From positions 1,116,001 to 1,180,000 of the forward strand of contig OZ251230.1 in NCBI GenBank assembly GCA_965240325.2: a stretch of 64,000 bases of DNA, read 5' to 3'. The position numbers were made by a program, and so were the translations under genes. Under the pieces are notes generated by a model, which saw only the letters and a program-made list of their open reading frames with translations, was not told the DNA's origin and searched no databases. Numbering within the stretch: the first letter of the stretch is position 1; each line of letters starts with the position of its first letter. This document shows positions 41,225 to 52,620 of this stretch, piece by piece. This DNA is from Rebecca billardiae RCC1528. Taxonomy: Eukaryota > Haptophyta.

Positions 41225-42106
41225 TTACCGCTGCTCGGCGCTCGGCTTGGCCGCTCGCGCGAGTGCGGTGCATACGGCCACGAGAGACTCTGCCTGCAGC
41301 CCCGCGCGCCCGACCACGAAGCCGTCCACATCCGGGAGGGCGGCGTACTCGTGCGCGTTCTGCGCAGACACCGAGCCTGTGTATACGAGGCGGCACGCTG
41401 CTGCGGCCGCGTCGCCCGCGTGCTGCCGCACGCACTGGCGCATGTGCGCGTGCACTCTTTGCGCCTCCTCGGGACTGCAGGGCTGCGCGCCCTCGCCAAT
41501 CGCCCAGACGGGCTCGTATGCGATCACCACGCGCGACCACGCCGTCGCAGGCACGCTCGCGGCCGCCGCCGCGAGCTGCCTCGCGATGACGGCGAGCGCG
41601 TCGCCGGCCTCGCGCTGCGCGCGCGTCTCGCCGACCGTGAGGTTGACGTTGAGCCCGTCCACACCGATGACCTGAGCCACCTTCTCTCCGATGAGCGCAT
41701 CTGTCTCGCCGAAGGTGTTCCGCCTGTCCGAGTGGCCCAAAACAACCCAAGAGCACCCAACCGTCCGAAGGAGCGCGGGTGTGAGCACGCCGGTGCCCTT
41801 GCTCGCGGGTGGGACAGCCTCGAGCACGTTCTGCGCACCGACGCTGATTGTGCCGTCGAGCTTGGAGCGTACGCGGTCGAGGAGCACCGCGGGCGGGCAG
41901 ACGCACAGCTCGATGCTCGCTGCGAGGCCCGACGCGCCCCACGCCTTGTTGATGTCCGCCACCAGCTTCTCAGCCTCGTCTGCGGCCTCGATGCCGCACT
42001 TCCAGTTCGCGCCAACGAAGAGACGCCGCTGGGGCTGCGACGAAGCGGCTGCGTCCGTGCTGCCCTGCACACTCGCGGATGAAGGTGTGGACGCGCCGCA
42101 CCCCAT
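41225..42106 (-). CDS. Divergent triosephosphate isomerase with acylation-type N terminus
   Basis: The protein is 293 aa without introns. It is a full-length TIM barrel: GANWK (Lys36), VVLGHSDRR (His125) and AYEPVWA (Glu198) supply the three catalytic residues that interconvert dihydroxyacetone phosphate and glyceraldehyde-3-phosphate. Several normally invariant positions differ: Glu97 of the GHSERR motif is Asp127, loop 6 reads AIGEGAQ instead of AIGTGKT, the YGGSV loop is YTGSV, and the phosphate-binding GGASL is GRAGL. A 28-residue extension starts MGCGASTPSS, which fits N-myristoylation at Gly2 and palmitoylation at Cys3. It may be membrane-bound and of reduced or altered activity; this is inference. 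Confidence 0.9.
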   Translation of the reverse strand: MGCGASTPSSASVQGSTDAAASSQPQRRLFVGANWKCGIEAADEAEKLVADINKAWGASGLAASIELCVCPPAVLLDRVRSKLDGTISVGAQNVLEAVPPASKGTGVLTPALLRTVGCSWVVLGHSDRRNTFGETDALIGEKVAQVIGVDGLNVNLTVGETRAQREAGDALAVIARQLAAAAASVPATAWSRVVIAYEPVWAIGEGAQPCSPEEAQRVHAHMRQCVRQHAGDAAAAACRLVYTGSVSAQNAHEYAALPDVDGFVVGRAGLQAESLVAVCTALARAAKPSAEQR

Positions 42107-42193
42107 GGCGGCAAACGACGATCGGAGGGTGGTGATTGGCTGAAACAGAACGACCGGAAGAAGTACGTTCGCGACTGTATACTTGTAACGGCG

Positions 42194-43036
42194 TACAGTT
42201 TACTAAGAATAAGAGACGCACACAGTTAAATTCCCCTTTATAACGGGCTCCGGGTGATCAGACTGGCGGCCGAAGCCTCCAGCCCTACCCTGGCCAGCCC
42301 CCAACCAACCACCACCCTCACCCAACCTCAAACCACTGACCGATACACCAAGTGCCTTGACACCACTCCGCTGTGGACAGCCCGCCTCCAGAGGGGGCGG
42401 GGGTATGCCATTGCTGACAGCATACAAGCCCAACACTGTGGGGTGGTCCCAGGTACCAGCAGTGCACTGCCTTGCAATTCGAGATCATCGAGTTTGAGCC
42501 GCGAGTCGGCAGACTGGGCACCCCTTAGGGTGCCCCAGTGTGGGCAGAGGGCCAGCCACTAGCCGATCCCTGCGCGGGGGAGGGGACGGAGGGGGCTGTC
42601 AGCGAGCCCAGTAGCTGGGCCGGGCCCGGGGTCTGGGCCACTGGTCCTGGCAGTGAGGCGCCTGTATTTCACTCGTGCTGCTATATGGAGGCAGATGGTG
42701 TCATGTCAGACATGTGTGCGATATCGGGCATCAAGTCAGGGCGTGGGCCGCTGTAGGAGGCAAGCAGAGTGGTGGCGATGGCTAATACGCCTGGGGAGGA
42801 GTCGTTTGCGCGCCTCTTTCTGCTGCTCTTTGCAGGGGGTTGCATACTTCGCTGTGCAGGCTGAGCCTGCCTGCCAGTTGGTGTTAGGACAGGCACATTT
42901 GCCTGGCGGGGTGGGCAGTGTCGTTTGGGCGGGGGGCTGTCTTGCTGAGCTTGACTAGGAGGAGGCAGCCTGCGCCTGGGGGCTGCCAGTGTCTTGGCAG
43001 AGCCAGCAGGTGGCTACACAGCTCAGGCAGGCGAGA
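42194..43036 (+). repeat. 47-bp dispersed repeat, interrupted copy
   Basis: The left part 42194-42225 and right part 43022-43036 together equal the intact repeat at 47881-47927 (-) and 51627-51670 (-). The 790 bp between them is an insertion with a duplicated ACACAG. Confidence 0.85.
42226..43015. mobile_element. 790-bp CpG-poor insertion with 6-bp TSD (ACACAG)
   Basis: Flanked by ACACAG at 42220-42225 and 43016-43021. It begins TTAAATTCCCCTTTATAACG; its first 34 bp recur in inverse orientation at 56175-56208. Composition is unlike the surroundings: CpG is sparse and TG/CA abundant. It contains a perfect 8-bp-stem hairpin GGGCACCCCTTAGGGTGCCC near 42522-42541. No terminal inverted repeat and no coding frame was found. 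Confidence 0.75.
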
Positions 43037-43124
43037 TTGACGCCCGCAACAAGTAATCACTTGCTCGGCGACAGAGTCGGCGCTGCGGCGCAGCTTGCTG
43101 GCGCCGGAGAACGGCTCGATCAGG

Positions 43125-44945
43125 ATGGACGTCACGGCGGCGACCTTTGCGATCCTCGCGGCCGCGGCGGGGGCGCACGCCGGGCATGCCGGGCAGTGGG
43201 CTGACGCCGACCGCGTGCACACCATGCCCTCGTACGGGCCGCCCCCGACGCCCACGTTCTCGGGCTTCCTCAACGCCGACGCGGCCGAGCCGGGCACGCG
43301 TCTCCACTACCATTTCGCCGTGAGCAGCCGCGCGCGCGCGGGCGAGCTGGTGGACAAGGCGGGCGAGACGATCCCGGTGGTGCTCTGGCTGAACGGCGGC
43401 CCTGGCAGCTCGTCGTACCTCGGCCTGTTCCAGGAGCTCGGCCCCCTCCTGATCAACGGCACCGGCGGGCTCTTTGAGAACCCGTACGCGTGGACGACGC
43501 GCGCGCACCTGCTCGTGCTCGAGTCGCCGGCGGGCGTGGGGTACTCGTACTGCAAGGCGCAGCTCGCGGGCGGCGGGTGCGTCAACACGGACAAGTCCAC
43601 CGCCGCCGCCGCGCGCGCCGCCGTCGCCGACTTCTACACGGCCAAGTTCCCCGAGCTCCGACACGCGCCTCTCTACCTGACGGGTGAGTCGTACGCTGGC
43701 GTGTACGTGCCCACGCTGGCGCTGGAGCTGCTCGAGCACGCGCACGGCGTGGTGCCGCTCGCGGGGCTGGCGGTGGGCGACCCGTGCACCGACAACAAGC
43801 TGCAGCACGACTCGATGGACATGGTCTGGTACGCGCACAAGTACGGGCTGCTGCCAGACGCTGACTTCCAAACCCTCTGGCACAGCTGCGAGTACCGCCA
43901 GCCGAGCGCGCTGGCCGCCGGCCGGTGGCACGCGGCGGCGGACGGCTCGGGGCTCCGCGCGGCGCGCGCGCCGTCGTCGCCGCCCTCGGCGGCGCCGCCC
44001 TCGGCGGCGTGCACCCTCGCTCGGCGCAAGTTCCTCGCCACCACCTCGCGCGGCTTCAGCCAGACGTGGGCGCGCGCGTACCTGAACGATCTGACGCTCT
44101 ACGGCCCGTCCGCCACGGCCACGTTCGACGTGCCGCGCTCGCTCGACGCTCTGACCGCAGCGTACCTCTCGCGCGCGGACGTGCGCGCCGCGCTGCACGT
44201 CGAGCGCGCGCCCGCCGCCGCGTGGCCCGGCCCCGCCGCCAACTGGAGCTACACCTCCGACTACGCCGCGTGCAACGAGGCGTCCCGGCCGGGCGTTCCC
44301 TCGATGATTGCCTTCCACCGCAAGCTCGCGCCGTCGCTCAAGCGCACGCTCGTGTTCAACGGCGACACGGACCCGTGCGTCTCGTACGAGGGCACGCGCG
44401 AGGCGGTGCGCCAGGTCGGCTTCCCCGAGGTCAAGGGCGGCTCGTACCGCCCGTGGTTCTTCAACGCGAGCGCCGCGGCGGAGTCGGTGCTGCGCGCCAA
44501 GCCGCTGCTCTTTGGGCCGTCGCTCGCGCTGCAGCCGGGCGGCGCGCAGATGGGCGGCTCGGTCGTGGACTACGCGCACGGGCTGTCGTTTCTCACCGTG
44601 CACGGCTCCGGGCACATGTGTGCGCTGCGCCGCTTGCTCCGCGCCCCGAGCGCCGTGCGTGGCGCTCGCTCGCGCTGCGGGACGCCGCCAGCGAACACCA
44701 CCGGTGGCCCTCGACGCACCGAGCACGCGCCCGCCCCGCCCTCCCCGCCCGCGTGCCGCAGGGTCCCGCAGTTCCGCCCGCGCGCGGCACTGCACCTGCT
44801 GGACAAGCTGCTGTCCGGCGAGCCGTTCTCGCCGCCCCTGCCGTCCGACGACGAGCTGCGCGCCATCTCCGAGGACGACTTCGACGCAGCGGTCGACAGC
44901 TGGACGGACGCCGCGAGGGCGGCGCCGTACGTCACGCCGTGCTGA
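43125..44945 (+). CDS. Serine carboxypeptidase (peptidase S10), two exons
   Basis: Exons 43125-44617 and 44762-44945 give 558 aa. The ATG at 43125 gives a signal peptide (TFAILAAAAGAHA). Family blocks in order: WLNGGPGSSSYLG (usually PGCSS), LLVLESPAGVGYSY, GESYAGVYVP with nucleophile Ser189, LVFNGDTDPCV with Asp416, and TVHGSGHMVPQFRP with His497. The catalytic triad is complete. These enzymes remove C-terminal residues in the vacuole/lysosome or outside the cell at acid pH. An Ala/Ser-rich insert (about residues 265-305) is unusual. There is no HDEL-type signal, so secretion or vacuolar delivery is likely. Confidence 0.93.
   Translation: MDVTAATFAILAAAAGAHAGHAGQWADADRVHTMPSYGPPPTPTFSGFLNADAAEPGTRLHYHFAVSSRARAGELVDKAGETIPVVLWLNGGPGSSSYLGLFQELGPLLINGTGGLFENPYAWTTRAHLLVLESPAGVGYSYCKAQLAGGGCVNTDKSTAAAARAAVADFYTAKFPELRHAPLYLTGESYAGVYVPTLALELLEHAHGVVPLAGLAVGDPCTDNKLQHDSMDMVWYAHKYGLLPDADFQTLWHSCEYRQPSALAAGRWHAAADGSGLRAARAPSSPPSAAPPSAACTLARRKFLATTSRGFSQTWARAYLNDLTLYGPSATATFDVPRSLDALTAAYLSRADVRAALHVERAPAAAWPGPAANWSYTSDYAACNEASRPGVPSMIAFHRKLAPSLKRTLVFNGDTDPCVSYEGTREAVRQVGFPEVKGGSYRPWFFNASAAAESVLRAKPLLFGPSLALQPGGAQMGGSVVDYAHGLSFLTVHGSGHMCALRRLLRAPSAVRGARSRCGTPPANTTGGPRRTEHAPAPPSPPACRRVPQFRPRAALHLLDKLLSGEPFSPPLPSDDELRAISEDDFDAAVDSWTDAARAAPYVTPC
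44618..44761 (+). other. Intron in the carboxypeptidase gene (144 nt, phase 2)
   Basis: GGGCACAT|GTGTGCGC ... CCGCAG|GGTCCCGCAG. Removal joins GHM to VPQFRP, the invariant sequence after the catalytic His. A multiple of three with no stop, so it reads through as about 48 extra residues if not spliced. Confidence 0.9.
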
Positions 44946-45311
44946 TGCCTGATGTGAAAGCGGACGAGTTTCATCCGAGTTTCCAAAAACAACTCCCCAA
45001 TATGCTAAACGCGCGCTCGATGCATGTTACTTGAATCATTTTCAAAACGTCGTGGCACTCAGTGGGGTGAAAATCCCATTTTCTGGCCTGTCCGGGCGGA
45101 AAATCCGGCTGCTCAGATCTGACCGGACCGGGACCCGGACAGCACAGTATCTAGGGACCAGACACTTTTACATCTTCGTTCTCTTCGGATTTGAGCATGG
45201 GGCGGCGCCCCATTTGCACAGTCAAAAGATCGCGGGTGTAAAAGCAACCGTTGTCGAGTTCGATGTAGCGGCTGGGCGAATTAGTGAATTAAAAAACAAT
45301 TCACGAGACAC
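44946..45311. other. Intergenic after the carboxypeptidase
   Basis: AT-richer sequence. A short + strand frame (45031-45405) has no recognisable similarity. Confidence 0.4.
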
Positions 45312-46165
45312 TTGCGCCCACGGCCGCGATGGCGTGCGCCGTCCACCCACGACGGAGTCGTGGACGGACATCGCTACACAGCCTACGCGACAGGCGTTGT
45401 CGTGATCGAGGTGCCCGTGCCCGTTGTCGATAGCCAAGCAATTGGCACGACGACCTGGCACCACATCCGCGTCAAGCGCGGCGAGGCCGTGGTCCAGCGC
45501 GTGTGCGGCAAGCTGGCCGATGTGCGGACGGCGGCGGGTGGCGCAGGGGCCCCTGCCGATGCTATCTGGCGGCTACTGCGGGGCCTGCTGCCGTGGTCGA
45601 GCCTGAGGCAGACGGTGAGTCAACCGCGGAGCAGCTCAACGCTTCCGAGATCGAGCTGCGCGCGGTCGGACCAGATGACGGCCCGCGGCCGTCCAAGCGC
45701 ACACGCAAGGACGCCCGAGCAGACGCGTTCAGTCCGAGCAAAGCCTGGTCGGCGTACGAGCGCGAGCCAGCTCAGACACGGCACGAGCGCACGCGTGACG
45801 GCTCGTACGATGAGCTCGTCGGCTTGGTCACCGGGCTGCCGTCGCTCGTCGCATCGCTTGTCACGTCACACTCAGCTGAGCAGAGACATCACTCCCGCCG
45901 TTCAGCTGATCGACGAGGACGAGGCGGCCAAGGCGGCGGCGGCCCAAACGCCTGGAGGAGGAGCGCAGAAGGAGGAGGAGCTCACAGCGCTGAGCCTGTG
46001 GGGCCGCGCCGAGGCCAGGCACCGCGGCCAGCGGCTGCAGTCGCGGGTGGCTGCCGGACAGCACGGCTCGGCGGCACACGCTCACTCATACGTCGATCCT
46101 CTTGCTCGAGAGTCGAGGCGGCGGGCAAGGTGCAGGCCACACGCGAGCTTGCTAAGCGTGCGTAG
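45312..46165 (+). pseudogene. Broken coding remnant, function unknown
   Basis: Coding-like text runs through three frames in succession: VVVIEVPVPVVDSQAIG and TWHHIRVKRGEAVVQRV (to about 45540), then LNASEIELRAVGPDDGPRP and YDELVGLVTGLPSLVASL (to about 45880), then DITPAVQLIDEDEAAKAAAA (to about 46060). Frame breaks or unrecognised introns separate them. It may be the remnant of a transposon gene. No family was identified. Confidence 0.3.
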
Positions 46166-46578
46166 GCCGAGCCGCAGCTGAGCCCCGAGGGTGCTCGGGA
46201 CGCCGCGTGCGCAAGCAGGCCGCCTCGCAGCAGATCGGGTGCTTCGCACAATAACTACGCGGATACACCCGGAAAAATTTCTTCGCACTGCGTGCGCTTT
46301 ATTCCCTTATTTATTGTTTATTCCTTATTCGCGTATTAAATGACGCTTTTCCGCCTCCCCAGTGCGGAAGTGCGCCAGAAAATGGGAATTCCACCCAGTG
46401 CAACGGGCACGGGCGTCAGCCAGACTAGTAGCAGCCAGTCGCCTGTATAGTGCCATTAGTGGCTGTATTCGGCTCTAAGCTGTAAGCTGTAAGCTAGTTA
46501 TATATACTACTTACGTGCTATATATATATATATATTTATTTAACGACGTGGCAGCATCGGACAAGCGTCAGGCTCAGA

Positions 46579-47030
46579 GTGCAACAGACACATAGAATGC
46601 GTCCGCGCCTTCCGTCCAGGTCAGACAGTGCGCCACCCGCAGCCCTGCCCCCCTACGGGAGCGGGGCCGGGATGGAGCACCGCCTCGGCCTGGGGCACGC
46701 GGCGGCGACGGCAGATGCCGCCGCGGCCGAGCGCCTTCCAGAGCACTTGGATGAGGGTGAGGTCGTAGTCGATGTCGCCGCCCGCCGACCTAGCGGCGAG
46801 CAGCTCCGGCAAGCGGCAGCCGCGGCTGTCGCCCCCGTGCGCCCGCGTGGGCGCCTGGATGAGGATGAGGTCGTAGTACGCGTCGCCGCGCGCCGGCCAA
46901 GCGGCGCGCAGCTGCAGAAGAGGGGCTTGGAGAGTGAGCGCGCCGCCTAGCGCGCTCTGGGCGATGAAGCAGATGAGGTGGTAGTCGATGTCGCAGCCCA
47001 GCCCGCCGGCGGGCTGCTGCAGATGCAGTG
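46579..47030 (+). repeat. About 110-bp coding-like tandem repeat, three units
   Basis: Units near 46746, 46855 and 46962 each encode a DE-x-E/D-VVVDVAARRPSG-like block. A TAG at 46948-46950 lies between units 2 and 3, and unit 3 continues in the same frame. The first two units sit in a 123-aa frame (46579-46950) whose status as a gene is doubtful. Confidence 0.5.
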
Positions 47031-49273
47031 CTTGATGCTGGGGAACCTGGCCCCTGGGCGCGTCACACCCCGCACCCCCTGCCCCACCTAGCCCTCCTAG
47101 GGTGGAGCGAAGGGCACGGAGGAGGCCAGCGCCAAGGGCCAGATGGGTGCAGCATATCCGTACAGCGCCGAGATTACGCGGGCTCTGCGATCCATGGCGA
47201 GCTTGTGACTTGGGGCGGCGACTCGCGCAGCAGTTTGGCCGCTCGATGTACGAGTTCGCGTCCGGACGAGTACGCGCGGCATGCAGGCTGCCGCCAGTGG
47301 GTACTGGCTACGAGTCCAAGCCCGCATGACCCTCACATCTCGAGTCTGCACCCTGCCGTTCGCTGTGTCAAAGCAGTCGCAACGCACAAGCGTCGTTGAG
47401 TGTCGATCGGCTGCGCGAGCGCGGTCTCGCCCCGCCCAACCCAAGTGTGTGCGAGTGAGCATGTGTCTTGAGCATGTGGCGTGCGTTGACGCCATCCGCG
47501 ACGGCCGACATGGCCATGGAGCGCCCGCATCACTCGCCTGCACCGTGCCCTTCATAGCCTACGGGAAGCTCCGCAAATCTGTTGATTTTGCTCTTTTTTG
47601 CCCGTTGGAGTCATGTTCTTCGCTTGGTTCTTCGTGCACTGAAAACCCTATTTTAAAGAATGAATTTTAGCGCGCGCGGGCGGCAGCGGAGCGCAACCAA
47701 CCCGCGGAGTGTCCGAAGGAGATCTCCGAGACGCTAAATGTGAGCCAATTCTTGTCGCCTGCGCACCAACCTTGCGCCCGGGACCGACCATTAAAGTTGA
47801 GTGAGTCTCCCGTGAGTCTCCCGGCGCTGTACGGATATGGGTCGATTTTTTTGGCTTCGGCGCACGGGACCAGGGCTGGTTCTCGCCTGCCTGAGCTGTG
47901 TGCGTCTCTTATTCTTAGTAAACTGTAGCGCCGATGGGCGCCCATGGCGCCCGTCCGCCCCAGTGGCGCTCCACTGTGTCGAACGCGAGCTCCTGCGCTG
48001 CCCTACGCGGGTGCCGTTGGTCGCGCGCTGGTCGAGCGACCTTGGGCACATGACTGCTCCTCGTGGCGCGCGTCTTGACCGTCGACTGAGCGCGCACTCC
48101 TGCCCACGAGCACGCCGCACCGACCTCGTCGCATCATTCGAACCAGTGGGCCGCGCAAACATGCGCGTGGGTAGGCATGAGTGAGGTGAGCGCGCTCAAA
48201 CGCTCGCTTGCCTGGAGGGGAGCTCCGTATCGATGAGTCTCGCACGCGTTTGCCTCGCGTCGAGCCCATCTGGGAGCAGTCACCGCACGCGCAGACACGC
48301 GTTGCGAAAGGATGATCAGCCGGCCACGCGTGCAGAGCAAAGCAGATGACTGCCCGTGCGTCAAACCGCATCAGACTGGTATCCGCCGCTGCGTAGCATG
48401 CGAGCCGTACCCAGGCGCGACTGCACAGCCAGCAGACGCCGCGCCCAACGCCTTCAAACAGCGCACGCACCGCCTGTTGTCATCCTCGTGGATTGCTCGG
48501 AGCCGACGATCGCAGCACGCGGATAGCAAACAAGCTCTGGCCGACGTTTGAAGCCCGTAACGATGCCGAGCTGCGCTGTGCGTGTGTAGTATGGGTCGAT
48601 CGCGTGCGCGCCACAGCCACGGCACGCACCCCAACTCCACTGTGGGCCCATGATGCGTGCGTACCAACCAGCAGTCAAAAACACACCGCCGAGCACCGTC
48701 GACGTGTCAACCGTGCACACACTCAAGGCGAGTGCGAGCACAGCCGGATGCAGGTGGCTGGCCGTGGCAGCTGGGGAGAGCGCTGCGGCATGCTAGCCGC
48801 CGCTCGCCTCGATGGCCTCGCAGAGGAGCAGCAGCTTCAAATTTTCAAGCTCACCTGCGCGGAGAGCACGTGATGCGTGTAGCGCGCGCAGGAAGGGCGT
48901 CATGCGGTTAGGTCTTCCAGTTCCTGTCACAACATCATCTGAACCATCTCAAACTGCCAAACCTAACCGCATGACGCTTTTTCTCGTCCCGCAACGTGGC
49001 GCGCAAGCATGCGCAAGAATGCAACATCCAATTCCAAATGCAATCGCTGCGTGTGCGCGAGGCAGACGCGGAGAGGGGCGTGGCGGCACGCGAGATGGCG
49101 CACCTGGGTGTCCTCGTCACCGCCGACCAGCGCGAGGGGCCGCGCGCCCTTCGCCCGCGTCGCACGACCCCGGCAGGCGCGAGCCCCCGCAAACGCAACT
49201 TTCGCGCGCTTTCACGATGGCCGCTCGTTGACGAGATCGGCGCTCCGTGCGCCGAAGCCAAAACAATCGACCC

Positions 49274-49305
<32 letters not shown>

Positions 49306-49316
49306 CAGTTATTTAT
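47031..49316. other. 2.3-kb region without a supported gene
   Basis: It contains an intact 47-bp dispersed repeat at 47881-47927 (-) and a (TA)n tract at 49275-49305 next to the following element. Competing short frames occur on both strands; none is recognisable. Confidence 0.45.
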
Positions 49317-51007
<1,691 letters not shown>

Positions 51008-51429
51008 CGGATCAGTCTGCAGGGACGAACACGACCAGGATTATCGTCAGCGCTCCTCGCAGTCGCCCCCCCCATCACTCATCACCCATCGACATCATGA
51101 TCAGGCATCACTCGGACACTCCGCATTTGTAGCCGCGTAAACGTCATGCATCAGACTGCCGAATAACGAAGCCCGACGCACCGTGACCGTCTTATGGAGT
51201 TATGGGCTCTGGCGTTGACGCGTGCCGCTGACTACGCATCGTCACTGGCAGCCGTCGTCTCGAAGTAGTCCTCGTGTGCAGCGCCCCCGTGTGCAGCGCC
51301 CCCGTTAGCGCACGTGAGCCTCAGCCATGCGTGCGCGGGTGATGAGCATCTTGGCCTGGCCACGCAGGCAGCAATGCCCAGCTCGCGCCGCATGGCGGTG
51401 CCATTCATCGACATTCGACGTCAAAACTC

Positions 51430-51672
51430 AAATACAGTTTAAGTAAGTAGTAAGACACACACAGCTCAGGCCCCCAGGCGAGATACAGTTTACTATGTTT
51501 TAACGTGCGCACACGGCGTGCTGATTGACGCCAGCATCCAACAGACCAACACTGCACAAAGACACCGCCACAAAACAGACCGGCGCAGGCCCCTTTACGT
51601 ACGCACGTTAAAACAAATAAACTGTATCTCGCCTGCCTGAGCTGTGTGCGTCTCTTATTCTTAGTAAACTAG
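51430..51672. mobile_element. Foldback element, about 80-bp inverted arms
   Basis: The left arm (from TACAGTTTAAGTAAG to TGTTTTAACGTGCG) is the inverse of the right arm (from CGCACGTTAAAACA to TCTTAGTAAACT), with small gaps. The loop contains GCACAAAGACACCGCCAC. The arms contain the 47-bp dispersed repeat also seen at 42194, 47881 and, as variants, at 55455 and 55885. The arrangement is MITE-like. Confidence 0.7.
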
Positions 51673-51997
51673 AGAGTGAGTTGCAGCCTGCCGCTGCACG
51701 CCGGCGGCAGCTTCACGAATCACGACCACCTTCAGACGTTGATAGCCGGGTGCGGACAGCGCGCTGCAGACTCGGCACTCGCTGATGCAGACGACGCCGC
51801 AGTGCGCACGTGCCAGCCCTGAGGACTTCTTAATAAATGAACTGCATGCTCAGATTGATGATGGTTAGCTGGCAGCCGCAGCGTCATACTAAGACAGCTG
51901 GCGGTCACGTCACATTCGTCAAGTTAGCTGCTGCCGCCACGGTCCCGAGTGCTGCGGACGCTGGGGCGGGTGGCGGGTGCAGCCTGCGTTGACAACT
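51673..51997. other. Intergenic, no feature seen
   Basis: No gene, RNA or repeat was recognised between the foldback element and the tandem array. Confidence 0.4.
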
Positions 51998-52620
51998 GCG
52001 CAGGGCACGCATCAAGCGCGCGCCCCTACTGTCTACTGAGCCTCGCACCGTGTATGTAGGGCTGGTGGACGGCCGTACTGAACACTTGCAGGCGACGCCC
52101 GGTGCGCAGTAATCCAGTCGCGCAACACTGATTCGGCGCACCGCCGTCGAGAGTTCGGCAGCAGCAGGGCCAGGCAGCCAGGTGCCAACCGCGCAGGGCA
52201 CGGCACGCATCAAGCGCGCGCGCCGACTGAGCCTCGGACCGTAGGGCTGGTGGACGGCCGTAAACACTTGCAGGCGAGGCCCGGTGCGCACATCCAGTCG
52301 AGCAACACTGATCGGCGCGCCGCCGTCGAGAGTTGCAGCAGCAGGGGCAGGCAGCCAGGTGCCAACCGCGCAGGGCATGGCACGCATCAAAACAGTTGCA
52401 GGCGAGGCCCGGTGCGCAGATCCAGTCGAGCAACGCGGACGGCGGCGCGCCACTCCGTCGAGAGATGTAGAGAGTTGCAACCGCCGGGGCAGGTCGTTAG
52501 GTGACAACCGCGCAGGACACGCATCAAGCGTGCGCCTCCTGAGCGCCGGGCAGGAGAGCGGCCGTGATCAGTTGCAAGCGACGCCCGTCGTGCGGATCAC
52601 TCGATCACTCGTCGAGCCGT
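51998..52620. repeat. Degenerate tandem repeat, units of 142-193 bp
   Basis: Units begin GCGCAGGGCACG-type sequence at 51998, 52191, 52368 and 52510. They share GGCTGGTGGACGGCCG, CAGGCGAGGCCCGGTGCGCA, CGCCGTCGAGAG and GGCAGCCAGGTGCCAACC, with internal deletions in later units. Confidence 0.75.

Noticed and set aside
43095-43124. Carboxypeptidase start upstream at 43095, SLC44 start at 18747 and PC-esterase start at 8384
   Set aside because: These are TTG or GTG codons; the next ATG in each case gives a better start, with a signal peptide for the two secreted proteins.
14600-46950. Reassignment of TAG as a sense codon, suggested by in-frame TAGs at 14600 and 46948
   Set aside because: Intact genes here end with TAG (both Sel1-MYND genes), and the helicase copy carries other inactivating changes.
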